64,000 bases of DNA from VBAS01 sp035318985 (GTDB lineage Bacteria; Bacteroidota; Bacteroidia; Chitinophagales; Chitinophagaceae). The notes under the pieces are model-generated. The model had not been told where the DNA came from. It made no database searches and saw only the letters and a list, made by a program, of their open reading frames with translations. The stretch spans positions 1-64,000 of the forward strand of contig DATHDP010000147.1 of NCBI GenBank assembly GCA_035318985.1, written 5' to 3'. A program made the translations under genes and the position numbers. Positions 14,850 to 23,000 of the stretch are shown here, one piece after another (within the stretch, counting starts at the first letter, position 1; the number at the start of each line of letters is the position of its first letter).

Positions 14850-15854
14850 ATGAAAGTCGCTTTCTTCAGTACCAAATCTTATGACAAGGAATACTTTGAC
14901 CAGGTTAATTCAGATGGTTACTACCAGTTTAGTTATTTTGAAGCAGCATTGAATACAGCGACTGCTGCATTGGCGAAAGGGCATAATACAGTTTGTCTTT
15001 TTGTAAATGATAAAGCAGACAAACAAACAATTGAACAGCTTGCGTCAAACGGCATAAAATTGATCGCTTTGCGCTGTGCCGGTTTTAATAATGTTGATCT
15101 TGAAGCAGCATCGAAAAGCAACATTAAAATAGTTCGTGTACCAGCTTATTCCCCTGAAGCTGTAGCTGAGCATGCAGTTGCACTTATACTCACTCTTAAC
15201 CGCAAGACACATAAAGCATATAACCGGGTTCGGGAAAGTAATTTTTCACTGGAGAATTTAACTGGCTTCAATCTCCATGAGAAGACTGTCGGGGTGATTG
15301 GTACAGGGAAGATCGGCCAGGCATTTTGCAGGATCATGCTTGGGTTTGGTTGTAAAATTCTGGCTTATGATAAATTTACTTCGGAGGAAATGATAAAAGC
15401 AGGTGTTCGTTATTGCGCTTTGGATGATGTGCTTGCACAAAGTGATATAATTTCTTTGCATTGTCCCCTGGTACCCGAAACGCAACATCTTATCAATAAA
15501 AATGCATTCTCAAAAATGAAAAAAGGGGCAATGGTGATCAATACCAGTCGCGGCGCAGTCATTGATACCGCTGATGCCATCGAAGCGTTAAAAAAAGGGC
15601 AGCTGGGTTATTTTGGCCTCGATGTGTATGAGCAGGAAGAGAAACTTTTCTTTAAAGACCTTTCTGAAAAGATCATTGCAGATGATATGATCACAAGATT
15701 GATAAGTTTTCCAAATGTATTGATCACCTCTCACCAGGGTTTTTTTACAAAAGAAGCATTAGAGCAGATCGCAATGATAACGCTGAAAAATATAAGCGAT
15801 TTTGAAAAGGGCTTGCCGTTAGAAAACGAGGTAATTTCCTCCAATAAAAAATAA
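14850..15854 (+). CDS. ldhA: D-lactate dehydrogenase / D-2-hydroxyacid dehydrogenase
   Basis: 334-aa NAD-dependent D-2-hydroxyacid dehydrogenase, probably reducing pyruvate to D-lactate in the cytoplasm. It has the NAD-binding motif GTGKIG at about residues 150-155, the catalytic Arg234 in NTSRGAVID and the catalytic His295 in TSHQGF. The N-terminus (KVAFFSTKSYDKEYF) and the length are those of fermentative LdhA rather than the shorter phosphoglycerate-type enzymes. The VOC gene follows after 4 nt, so the two are likely cotranscribed. Confidence 0.88.
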   Translation: MKVAFFSTKSYDKEYFDQVNSDGYYQFSYFEAALNTATAALAKGHNTVCLFVNDKADKQTIEQLASNGIKLIALRCAGFNNVDLEAASKSNIKIVRVPAYSPEAVAEHAVALILTLNRKTHKAYNRVRESNFSLENLTGFNLHEKTVGVIGTGKIGQAFCRIMLGFGCKILAYDKFTSEEMIKAGVRYCALDDVLAQSDIISLHCPLVPETQHLINKNAFSKMKKGAMVINTSRGAVIDTADAIEALKKGQLGYFGLDVYEQEEKLFFKDLSEKIIADDMITRLISFPNVLITSHQGFFTKEALEQIAMITLKNISDFEKGLPLENEVISSNKK

Positions 15855-15858
15855 TTTT

Positions 15859-16371
15859 ATGGATACTATTATAACAAAAAATTTGGGCTTAAATCTTACT
15901 CAAATTGCGTGGGTAGTAAAAGATATTGAAGCTACGCTAAGGTTTTTTCAGGATGTGATGGGCATAAACAATTTCAGTAAAGTTGACACCATTCGTGTCA
16001 AAGAGTTTGGTGCTACCTATTATGGAAAGCCATCAAATGCCGAGAGTCTCGTTGCATTGGCTTATACAGGCGGGATATTTATTGAACTCATTCAGCCTGT
16101 TTCGGGAAATAGCATATTCCAGGATTATATTGATAAAAATCCTGCAGGAGGGATCCAGCACTTTGCGTATAGCATACCTGTTGATAAGCTTAATAAAATA
16201 ATATCCGAATTTTCGGATAAAGGTTTCTCCGTAATATCCAGTTTCGATCATCCCATTGCTAAAATTGTTTTTTTTGATACCACTAAAGAGATTGGCGTTA
16301 TGACCGAAATAATGGGTATTACTGAAGAGGGTGAAAAGGCTGTTCAACAAATGAAAAATCAAACGAATTGA
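15859..16371 (+). CDS. VOC family protein (methylmalonyl-CoA epimerase / glyoxalase-like)
   Basis: 170-aa protein with one VOC module: 'LTQIAWVVKDIEATLRFFQDVMGI' (first strand-helix), 'IFIELIQPVSGNSIFQDYI' and 'GGIQHFAYSIPVDKLNKII'. This layout resembles methylmalonyl-CoA epimerase and glyoxalase_4 proteins, where a His and a Glu bind metal. The exact substrate is open. It starts 4 nt after the ldhA stop codon, which suggests a two-gene operon. Confidence 0.78.
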   Translation: MDTIITKNLGLNLTQIAWVVKDIEATLRFFQDVMGINNFSKVDTIRVKEFGATYYGKPSNAESLVALAYTGGIFIELIQPVSGNSIFQDYIDKNPAGGIQHFAYSIPVDKLNKIISEFSDKGFSVISSFDHPIAKIVFFDTTKEIGVMTEIMGITEEGEKAVQQMKNQTN

Positions 16372-16418
16372 TCCGAAACTTTATTTCATGGTTCTTCGCA
16401 GCAACAACTGTTTTTTTT

Positions 16419-16493
16419 AACCACCGAGACAGGGAGGCAGAGAGAAACACAATGAAACTCTGTGTACCATCGTGTCATTGTGCCTCCGTGGTT
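16419..16493. repeat. CCACGGAGG-type palindrome, copy 1
   Basis: AACCACCGAGACAGGGAGGC at the left and TGCCTCCGTGGTT at the right form an imperfect long hairpin. It is inserted between two copies of the TTCTTCGCAGCAACAAC tail (16392 and 16513). Confidence 0.75.
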
Positions 16494-16555
16494 CATATAT
16501 TTTCTTTCATAGTTCTTTGCAGCAACAACCAAATAATTCTGTAACTTTCTCAGCA

Positions 16556-17344
16556 ATGAAACATGCGAGGTTTTATTTTTATATATGTGCTTTCCTGTTT
16601 CTTTCTGCTTTCAAATCATCTGGGCAGTCATACCCAAGATTTAAAGTACTTGCTTTTTACAGTAACACAGTTGAAACAGCACATATTGATTTTTCCGATG
16701 CTGCCATACAATTTTTCAAAGAGCTTACTGTAGGCAATGGCTTTGTATTTGATACCACAAGCAATATGGAAGATCTTAATGATGAAAGGATTAAAGATTA
16801 CCAGCTTTTGATGATGATCAATGATTTTCCGCATAATAAAGCACAGCGTGATGCCTTTGAAAAGTATATGGAAAACGGGGGAGGTTGGCTTGGATTTCAT
16901 GTGGCTGCTTATAATGATCGTACTACCAATTGGCCATGGTTTGTAAATTTTTTAGGTGGTTCAGTGTTTTATAAAAACAACTGGCCACCGCTTCCTGCAA
17001 AGCTTACTATTGATGATACTTCGCATCTTGTTACTAAAGGATTGCCACAGACATTTATTTCTCCTGTAGGTGAGTGGTACCAGTGGAAGCCAAGCCCGAG
17101 AGAAAATAAAAAGATAAAAGTTTTGGTGAGTTTGTCTCCGGAAAATTTTCCGATGGGGATCAAGCATATCATTACTCAAGGCGATATGCCGGTGGTCTGG
17201 ACGAATACAAGCTATCGGATGATCTATCTGAACATGGGGCATGGTCCGCATATCCTTACCGATGCAACGCAAAACAAACTTATTATTTCAGCGTTTCGCT
17301 GGGTAATTACTTCAGATAAAAAAGGGAACGTCATTGATCGCTGA
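16556..17344 (+). CDS. Exported ThuA-like domain protein
   Basis: 262-aa protein starting at the ATG at 16556, which opens a signal peptide (about residues 1-23, ending SSG-Q). A frame to 16472 exists, but that part is palindromic repeat. The rest is a ThuA-like domain (class I glutamine-amidotransferase-like fold): 'KVLAFYSNTVETAHIDF' at the start, 'GGGWLGFHVAAYND' in the middle and 'MPVVWTNTSYRMIYLNMGHG' near the end. ThuA proteins are linked to trehalose/sugar use in some bacteria, but the catalytic role is unproven. The gene stands alone and is flanked by palindromes on both sides. Confidence 0.82.
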   Translation: MKHARFYFYICAFLFLSAFKSSGQSYPRFKVLAFYSNTVETAHIDFSDAAIQFFKELTVGNGFVFDTTSNMEDLNDERIKDYQLLMMINDFPHNKAQRDAFEKYMENGGGWLGFHVAAYNDRTTNWPWFVNFLGGSVFYKNNWPPLPAKLTIDDTSHLVTKGLPQTFISPVGEWYQWKPSPRENKKIKVLVSLSPENFPMGIKHIITQGDMPVVWTNTSYRMIYLNMGHGPHILTDATQNKLIISAFRWVITSDKKGNVIDR

Positions 17345-17362
17345 TCATTTCAAATTGTTTTA

Positions 17363-17427
17363 AACCTCGGAGACAGGGAGGCACAAGGAAACACAATGAC
17401 ACGGAGTCTCATTGTGTTTCCTTGGTT
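17363..17427. repeat. CCACGGAGG-type palindrome, copy 2
   Basis: It includes a perfect 15-bp stem: AAGGAAACACAATGA (17385-17399) with TCATTGTGTTTCCTT (17409-17423) and a 9-nt loop. It could also terminate the ThuA transcript. Confidence 0.75.
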
Positions 17428-17477
17428 CTTATATTTTCTTGCGTGAAAATTACGCTGAGCTTTTTTAACTTACATGC

Positions 17478-18284
17478 ATGAAAACATTTTTTGTTGATTC
17501 ATTTACTGATCAGAAATTCAAAGGCAATCCCGCTGCAGTTTGCTTAACAGAAACCGAACTGAGCAATACAACAATGCAGGATATTGCCACAGAAATAGGT
17601 TTTTCGGAGACTGCATTCATTAAGAAAATAACTGCCAATACTTATAGCGTTAGATTTTTTACACCTAAAAAAGAAATACCATTATGCGGACACGCAACAC
17701 TGGCTTCTTCAAAGATCATTTTTGATGCTACAGGGATTGACGCCGTAACTTTTATAAACTGCGAAAATGTAGAACTAAAGACAAGAAAGGAAGATGATGG
17801 CAAGATCGTTATGCAATTCCCTGTTTACGACACAGAAAAAATAGAAGTGCCAAAGGCAATGCTCGATGCGCTTGGTATAGCTTCAACAGTTAATACAAGA
17901 TTCAGCCCGAAAAACAAGATCATCCTTATCGAAATAAATGATTCCGATACATTAGCCAGGTTATCTCCGGATTTTACTGCATTAATAAACTCATATGAAG
18001 GCATCAATGGAGTATTGGTAACGGCCAGGTCAAACAATACTGATTTTGATTTTCATTACCGCTATTTCTGGCCATGGGCCGGTACAAATGAAGACTCTGT
18101 TACTGGCGGTGTGCAAACTTTTCTTACAAAGTATTGGGCGGGTAAACTCAATAAAAATAAATTCAAAGCTTTTCAATCCTCTTTAAGAAGCGGCATGATG
18201 AGCACTGAATTATTTCCTGACAAAGTATTGATCTATGGCGAAGCAGTGACTGTACTTGAAGGTGAGTTTAATATCGGGGATTAG
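17478..18284 (+). CDS. PhzF family isomerase-like protein
   Basis: 268-aa member of the PhzF/diaminopimelate-epimerase-fold family. It opens 'FFVDSFTDQKFKGNPAAVCL', carries the general acid/base Glu44 in GFSETAFI, the second-domain hinge 'PLCGHATLAS' and the C-terminal 'DSVTGG' phosphate/carboxylate-binding loop. PhzF itself acts in phenazine synthesis, but no other phenazine gene is present, so this is one of the many uncharacterised paralogues. The length fits. It is a single gene. Confidence 0.87.
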   Translation: MKTFFVDSFTDQKFKGNPAAVCLTETELSNTTMQDIATEIGFSETAFIKKITANTYSVRFFTPKKEIPLCGHATLASSKIIFDATGIDAVTFINCENVELKTRKEDDGKIVMQFPVYDTEKIEVPKAMLDALGIASTVNTRFSPKNKIILIEINDSDTLARLSPDFTALINSYEGINGVLVTARSNNTDFDFHYRYFWPWAGTNEDSVTGGVQTFLTKYWAGKLNKNKFKAFQSSLRSGMMSTELFPDKVLIYGEAVTVLEGEFNIGD

Positions 18285-18326
18285 CTTCTGTCAGCATCTT
18301 TCTTTCATAATTCTTCGCAGCTCACT

Positions 18327-18334
18327 TAATTTTG
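18327..18334 (+). promoter_or_regulatory. Candidate -7 box (TAATTTTG) of the SRPBCC gene
   Basis: TAATTTTG fits TAnnTTTG exactly and lies 22 nt before the ATG at 18356. A TTTC about 20 nt upstream, inside the repeat tail TCTTTCATAATTCTTCGCAGC, could serve as the -33 element. Confidence 0.4.
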
Positions 18335-18355
18335 TGGACAAGAAAAAGAATTAAT

Positions 18356-18805
18356 ATGTCAACTAACAGCGTAACACTTCACAGAGTTCTTAAAACAACT
18401 CCCGAAAAAGTTTATCGTGCCTTTATTGATACCAATGCCTTTGCATCCTGGCTTCCGCCGTATGGATATTTATGTGTTGTTCATAACATGGATGCGAAAG
18501 TTGGTGGGACTTACAAAATGTCGTTTATCAATTTTACTACCGGCAATGGACATTCTTTTGGCGGAAAATATTTGGAACTAAAACCGAATGAATTCTTAAA
18601 GTACACCGACAAATTTGATGACCCGAATTTGCCGGGAGAAATGATCACTTCGGTTTGGATCAAGAAAGTTTCTGCAGGCACAGAACTTAAAGTAACACAG
18701 GAAGGTATTCCCGCTATGATCCCGGCAGATATGTGTTATTTGGGATGGCAGGAATCATTGGAAAAATTAAAAAAATTAGTTGAACCAAATATTCCGGACA
18801 TGTAA
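18356..18805 (+). CDS. SRPBCC (AHSA1/START-like) family protein
   Basis: 149-aa ligand-binding fold protein. I use the ATG at 18356 (leader AGAAAAAGAATTA) rather than an upstream frame to 18332. Family signs are 'TLHRVLKTTPEKVYRAFIDTNAFASWLPP' at the N-terminus, 'KVGGTYKMSF' and the closing 'GWQESLEKLKKLVE'. These proteins bind hydrophobic ligands or act like Hsp90-activator domains; the specific role is unknown. Together with the next gene (YciI) it may form a small stress-type unit, although a palindrome separates them. Confidence 0.82.
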   Translation: MSTNSVTLHRVLKTTPEKVYRAFIDTNAFASWLPPYGYLCVVHNMDAKVGGTYKMSFINFTTGNGHSFGGKYLELKPNEFLKYTDKFDDPNLPGEMITSVWIKKVSAGTELKVTQEGIPAMIPADMCYLGWQESLEKLKKLVEPNIPDM

Positions 18806-18812
18806 GTTTGGT

Positions 18813-18879
18813 TCTCACAGATTTCACGGATTCCCACAGAAAATTTATTAATCCGTGAAAATGTATGTAGTCTGTGAGA
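18813..18879. repeat. Intergenic palindrome TCTCACAGATTTCACGGATT / complement
   Basis: The left arm 18813-18832 pairs with parts of 18850-18879 (AATCCGTGAAA, then CTGTGAGA). It starts 8 nt after a stop codon. It is a different sequence from the CCACGGAGG family but of similar design. Confidence 0.7.
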
Positions 18880-18911
18880 TATAATGCGATCAAACAAAAA
18901 ATAAATTTCAG

Positions 18912-19172
18912 ATGAAAACAGTTGTAATCGGAGAGTCATCCGGTGCGTCCATGGACACTGTGATGGCAGTTTATCCTCGTCACAAAGCAATTGTGGATTC
19001 TTTCATAAACAAAGGAGAGGTTATTGGCATCGGTCCTTTCACAGACCGTGGCAATATGGCGATATTCAGAACACGGAAGGCAGCCGAAGCTTTTGTTAAA
19101 CAAGATCCGTTTATTCTGGAGGGACTTGTGAAATCATTTGCGATCCGTGATTGGGATGATACCATGCTGTAA
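18912..19172 (+). CDS. YciI-like protein
   Basis: 86-aa YCII-domain protein. The pattern 'YPRHKAIVDSFINKGEVIGIGPFTDRGNMAIF' and 'AEAFVKQDPFILEGLVKSFAIRDW' contains the conserved His and the 'DPF...GL' segment. The ferredoxin-like fold is associated with dehalogenase- or lactonase-like chemistry in a few members; most are unknown. It is small, soluble and probably dimeric. Confidence 0.82.
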   Translation: MKTVVIGESSGASMDTVMAVYPRHKAIVDSFINKGEVIGIGPFTDRGNMAIFRTRKAAEAFVKQDPFILEGLVKSFAIRDWDDTML

Positions 19173-19238
19173 AAAGAGTTGCATCTTTCTTTCTTAGTTC
19201 TTCGTTCAGCAACCGAAGATGCTTCAAATTGTTTTTAA

Positions 19239-19313
19239 AACCACGGAGTTAGGGAAGCTCAGAGAAACCCAATAAAACTCCGTGTATCACCGTGTCTTTG
19301 TGTCTCCGTAGTT
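19239..19313. repeat. CCACGGAGG-type palindrome, copy 3
   Basis: AACCACGGAGTTAGGG at the left and GTGTCTCCGTAGTT at the right, nested between two diverged copies of the TTCTTCGCAGCAAC tail (about 19190-19212 and 19324-19345). Confidence 0.7.
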
Positions 19314-19359
19314 CGTATATATTTCTTCCATAATTCTTCGCACTAACAAGAGGAAATTG

Positions 19360-20133
19360 TCATCCCGCAATTTTATAGATCCTTTCAAGCATTTCATACA
19401 GCCCGGGATGGTTTGCCTTTAATGAGTCAGGTTGCTCAAAGAAGTATTCGGTAATAACTGCAAAAAACTCGACTGTATTGGTGGCGCCGTACAAATCAAT
19501 ATCTGATCCATAGTTTTTCATTTGTTCAATAGTGGTCTCCATCATCTGTTTCCATTGCTGTACGTATCTCTTTTCTAAAATTATTTCAGGAACACCATCC
19601 ATTGTTCCATCCATTTTATCTATCAGGTGCGCAAATTCATGGATAGCTGTGTTGTGTGCATCATTGTTATTAATAAAACCCTGCCTTAATTGCCATTTGG
19701 TAATGATCATTACATGTTGCAAAGCACCGGTGCCTACCATCCCCGCGATATTGCGATCCGTTCCCTCCTGGTCAAAATCCATATTAAACGATCCTGGATA
19801 TACTAATACTTCATGCAGGTTTATATATTGCCAGTCTGTGATAGAATAAACGGGAATAATAGCCCCGGCGGCAATTAAAAGCCGGTCAATATCTTCAACG
19901 ATCGCATTGACACCGGTTATTTTTACGGCAGATAAAAACTGATCGACTCTTTTATCAAACATTTCTTTACCTCTCTCATCAAGTTGCCGGTAAAATTTCA
20001 CATACTCTGTAAGTAGCTCCCGGTAATTCTCCGGCAGTTGACTGCTGCTCTTTGTCCTGCTTATTCTGAATACAAACAGAATTAATAAAATAATCAAAAC
20101 CAGCACACATAATACCTGAAAAGCTATCGCCAT
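19360..20133 (-). CDS. mtfA: Zinc-dependent peptidase, MtfA (M90) family
   Basis: 257-aa protein with an N-terminal membrane anchor (about residues 3-23) and an M90 peptidase domain. The zinc-binding HEFAH motif is in 'NTAIHEFAHLIDKMDGTMDG' (about residue 165), and the downstream 'GATNTVEFFAVITEYFFEQP' carries the third-ligand glutamates. In E. coli MtfA binds the Mlc/DgsA repressor and so affects glucose-PTS expression; that partner need not exist here. The N-terminal anchor differs from the soluble enterobacterial form. It is divergent from the gene at 20218. Confidence 0.85.
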   Translation of the reverse strand: MAIAFQVLCVLVLIILLILFVFRISRTKSSSQLPENYRELLTEYVKFYRQLDERGKEMFDKRVDQFLSAVKITGVNAIVEDIDRLLIAAGAIIPVYSITDWQYINLHEVLVYPGSFNMDFDQEGTDRNIAGMVGTGALQHVMIITKWQLRQGFINNNDAHNTAIHEFAHLIDKMDGTMDGVPEIILEKRYVQQWKQMMETTIEQMKNYGSDIDLYGATNTVEFFAVITEYFFEQPDSLKANHPGLYEMLERIYKIAG

Positions 20134-20217
20134 AATATGATGAAGATAAAGTTTCTTCTTTTGAGGGGTGAAATCAAAACTTTATTCCATAATAAAATAA
20201 TTTGATAACTTTCTATA

Positions 20218-20604
20218 ATGAAATTTCAAAGATCAGTTCTGCTTCTGTTTATTTTAATATTTGGAAAAACAGTAACGGCTCAATCTTTTGAAGGTATTTG
20301 GAAAGGAACATCCTTATGCCAAATAAAAAACTCTCCCTGTCATGACGAAATTGTCGTTTATCACATTTCAAAAGACAGTACCGGAAAATCATACGAGGTG
20401 ATCGCAAATAAGATCGTTGATGGAAAAGAAGAGTACATGGGCACTATACCTTTTACTTATGACGACAAGCAAAAAATTTTTGTTTCTGTTGATGGTGTAA
20501 GAAATGCCCGATGGGAATTTAAAATAACCGGCAATGCAATGAAAGGAACATTAATGTTTAAAGGTGATCTGTACAGGATCATTGATGTGAAAAAAGAAAA
20601 CTGA
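20218..20604 (+). CDS. Small secreted protein of unknown function
   Basis: 128-aa protein with a clear signal peptide (about residues 1-21, ending VTA-Q). The mature part starts 'SFEGIWKGTSLCQIKNSPCHDE' and alternates short beta strands, like lipocalin-type 'G-x-W' barrels; two cysteines (about residues 34 and 41) could form a disulfide. No named family is recognised. The esterase gene follows in the same direction after about 80 nt, so cotranscription is possible. Confidence 0.68.
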   Translation: MKFQRSVLLLFILIFGKTVTAQSFEGIWKGTSLCQIKNSPCHDEIVVYHISKDSTGKSYEVIANKIVDGKEEYMGTIPFTYDDKQKIFVSVDGVRNARWEFKITGNAMKGTLMFKGDLYRIIDVKKEN

Positions 20605-20686
20605 GATTTGATCTCGGTCGCTGCTTCTTTGCGTCCGTTGCCTGAAATAGTACGCATATCTCACTAAAAAACTTTTACTTTGAACC

Positions 20687-21847
20687 ATGTTCAGGCAAAT
20701 AATTTTTTTTCTTGTTACATCATTGATCAGTTTATCTCTTGCATCACAACAAAAGATAAGGATCGGAATAAATTCTTTACCGGCAAATGATCCGGCCAAT
20801 AGTTCAATATTTATTGCCGGCAATTTCAATAGCTGGAATCCACAGAATAAAGATTACCAGTTTCAGAAAAGCGAAAAAGGCTATTTTCTTGAACTATTAT
20901 TAAATGCAGGTTCGTACGAGTATAAAGTAACAAGAGGTGGTTGGGATAAAGTAGAATGTAGCAAAGAAGGAAAAGATATTGGTAACAGAACACTGAAAGT
21001 AGTTGCCAATGAAAATATTGTAATAAACATAGAAGGATGGAAAGACCTGTTTGCATCATCATCTCAATCGAAAAAAAGTACAGCTAATAAAAATGTTCGC
21101 ATTATTGATACGGCTTTTTTTATACCACAATTAAACAGAACAAGAAGAGTATGGGTTTATTTACCGCCATCATATAATAATTCTTCAAAGAAATATCCTG
21201 TGCTATATATGCATGACGGGCAAAATGTTTTTGATGATGCTACTTCTTTTTCAGGAGAATGGGGAGTAGATGAGGCATTAGATACGTTGGGATTGAAAAC
21301 AAAAGAATGTATCATTGTTGGTATCGACAATGGCGGGGATAAAAGATTGAATGAATATTGTCCTTATGATTTTAGTTTGAATAATAGTAAAACGAATGTT
21401 GGCGAAGGCCGCAAGTATGTTGAGTTTTTAGTAAAAACCTTAAAACCATTTATTGATAAAAAGTACAGGACACTAAGAGATCAGAAAAATACTTTTACAG
21501 CGGGCAGTTCCATGGGTGGACTAATCTCGATGTATGCCGTATTAGAATATCCTAAGACATTTGGCGGCGCCGGAGTTTTTTCTCCTGCGTTCTGGGTGGG
21601 CCCCAAAATATTTGATGATATAAAAGCAAAAGGCAAAAAAGTAAACGCAAAAATTTATTTCTATGCTGGTAATGAAGAAGGAGAGAGCATGGTGCCAATG
21701 ACAATAAGAGCATTTAATGAAATGCATCGTGTATCAAAATCAAAAATGGCTGAAGTAATAAGAGCAGGGGGAAAACATAATGAACCAAGATGGAGGATAG
21801 AGTTTCCGTTGTTTTATGAATGGCTGATGGGCCCCCTGTCCCCCTAA
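20687..21847 (+). CDS. Secreted alpha/beta-hydrolase esterase with glycogen-binding-like N-terminal domain
   Basis: 386-aa exported protein. After the signal peptide (about 1-20), residues 25-110 form an AMPK/CBM48-like beta domain ('SIFIAGNFNSWNP', 'YFLELLLNAGSYEYKVTRGGWDKVE'). Residues 130-380 form an esterase-D/enterochelin-esterase-like hydrolase: 'YPVLYMHDGQNVFDD', nucleophile elbow GSSMGG (about residue 270), 'FSPAFW', and a late His in GGKHNEPRWR. It may cleave sugar-linked esters such as acetylated or feruloylated glycans. The last codons (GPLSP) and the stop are contributed by a palindromic GGGCCCCC repeat. Confidence 0.83.
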   Translation: MFRQIIFFLVTSLISLSLASQQKIRIGINSLPANDPANSSIFIAGNFNSWNPQNKDYQFQKSEKGYFLELLLNAGSYEYKVTRGGWDKVECSKEGKDIGNRTLKVVANENIVINIEGWKDLFASSSQSKKSTANKNVRIIDTAFFIPQLNRTRRVWVYLPPSYNNSSKKYPVLYMHDGQNVFDDATSFSGEWGVDEALDTLGLKTKECIIVGIDNGGDKRLNEYCPYDFSLNNSKTNVGEGRKYVEFLVKTLKPFIDKKYRTLRDQKNTFTAGSSMGGLISMYAVLEYPKTFGGAGVFSPAFWVGPKIFDDIKAKGKKVNAKIYFYAGNEEGESMVPMTIRAFNEMHRVSKSKMAEVIRAGGKHNEPRWRIEFPLFYEWLMGPLSP

Positions 21848-21856
21848 AGGGGTGAC
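21828..21856. repeat. GC-rich palindrome providing the stop codon of the esterase gene
   Basis: GGGCCCCCTGTCCCCCTAAA then GGGGTGAC: the CCCCCTAAAGGGG part is self-complementary. It forms the last five codons and stop of the upstream gene. Confidence 0.55.
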
Positions 21857-21872
21857 TTAGATTTAAAAAGGG

Positions 21873-22784
21873 TTATACCGCATAAGCCACTCCTTCCAAT
21901 GCGATCTCTGTATTAGCAAACACTACTCTTGCTTCTTTTTCAAATTCATCAAGCTCGGCGTATTTACTGCTGAAATGGCCGATCAGTAATTTTTTTACTC
22001 TTCCTTTCTTAGCGATCATTGCTGCCTGGCTTGATGTGGAATGGAATCGTTCAATTGCCTTTTCTTTTAAATTATCGAGATATGTTGTTTCATGATAGAT
22101 CATATCAGCATCGTAGAGATGTGGCAGCAGGCTTTCATCATATTTTGTATCAGCACAGAAAACATAGGACTTTCCTTTTGGTGCTTCAATAGTTACTGTT
22201 TCATTTTTTATCAGCACATTATTTTTTGTTGTGTAGTCCATTCCTTCTTCCAGCTTTTTATAAAATGAAGCCGGTATCTCTGCTTCTTTTACTTTATCGA
22301 CATCTATCTTTCTTGGCAATTTCTTTTCTTGAAATGAAAACCCATAACATTCGATGCGGTGATTTGTCCGGAAACAACGAACCTCAATTTTACTGTCTTC
22401 TATCAGCAATCCTTCTTTGTTGATGGTATGGAAATAAAGATTAAATGGTAAAACCGTTTTTGCTACTCTCAATTGCAGTTCTACAATTTCCTGCAGGGGT
22501 GATGGTCCGAAAACATGAAGGTCCTGCTGATGACTTAAAAGTCCGAAACTATTGATAAGACCAACCAGGCCAAAATAATGGTCGCCATGAAGATGTGAAA
22601 TGAAAATATGCGAGATCTTGCCACGACGGATCTTATATTTTATCATCTGTATTTGGGTACCCTCGCCACAGTCAACTAAATAATTATTACCATCTAAAGT
22701 TACCACCTGGCTGGTGGGGTGTCGGTCAAATGCCGGTACGGCTGAGTTATTTCCTAGAATTGTTACTGAAAGCATGTGGCGCAA
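21873..22784 (-). CDS. rnz: Ribonuclease Z
   Basis: 303-aa short-form RNase Z, the metallo-beta-lactamase-fold endonuclease that trims the 3' ends of tRNA precursors. The zinc motif HLHGDH is at residues 64-69 (His64, His66, Asp68, His69), preceded by the substrate-side 'FDRHPTSQ' and 'LVDCGEGTQIQM'. Downstream 'CADTKYDESLLPH' and 'HSTSSQAA' supply further ligands. The true start may be Met4 (MLSVTILG), since the first three residues look like leader. A STAS-domain gene lies upstream on the same strand across a gap containing two repeats; these two genes are often neighbours in Bacteroidota. Confidence 0.93.
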   Translation of the reverse strand: MRHMLSVTILGNNSAVPAFDRHPTSQVVTLDGNNYLVDCGEGTQIQMIKYKIRRGKISHIFISHLHGDHYFGLVGLINSFGLLSHQQDLHVFGPSPLQEIVELQLRVAKTVLPFNLYFHTINKEGLLIEDSKIEVRCFRTNHRIECYGFSFQEKKLPRKIDVDKVKEAEIPASFYKKLEEGMDYTTKNNVLIKNETVTIEAPKGKSYVFCADTKYDESLLPHLYDADMIYHETTYLDNLKEKAIERFHSTSSQAAMIAKKGRVKKLLIGHFSSKYAELDEFEKEARVVFANTEIALEGVAYAV

Positions 22785-22819
22785 TTTAAGATTTAAGATT
22801 TTAGATTTCAGATTGCCGC
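22785..22819 (-). repeat. AATCTAAAATCTTAAATC-type short repeat
   Basis: Directly upstream of rnz, this strand reads AATCTGAAATCTAAAATCTT and AAATCTTAAATTGC. The same wording, slightly changed, occurs in frame inside the NamZ gene at 42460-42492. Confidence 0.6.
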
Positions 22820-22842
22820 CAGAGTCTTTATTTTATTTTTTG

Positions 22843-22918
22843 AACCACAGAGGCACGAAGGCACAGAGAAACACAAAGTGACTCTGTGTTACCTCGTGTC
22901 ACTGTGACTCCGTGATTT
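22843..22918. repeat. CCACGGAGG-type palindrome, copy 4
   Basis: AACCACAGAGGCACGAAGGC with CACTGTGACTCCGTGATT at the other end, in the gap between the STAS gene and rnz. Confidence 0.7.
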
Positions 22919-22942
22919 AAATAGTTGATTAGAGATAAGAAA

Positions 22943-22961
22943 GTACAAGAGTGCGACGCAA
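22943..22961 (+). repeat. GTACAAGAGTGCGACGCAA element, copy 1
   Basis: 19-nt core identical to the copy at 62949-62967. It lies between the STAS gene and rnz. Confidence 0.7.
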
Positions 22962-23000
22962 CAAAAGCCAAATAGAATTTCCTAAGTTGGGAAAATAATT

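Noticed and set aside
17478..18284. Phenazine biosynthesis locus around PhzF
   Set aside because: No other phz gene is present; PhzF-fold paralogues are common and mostly unrelated to phenazines.
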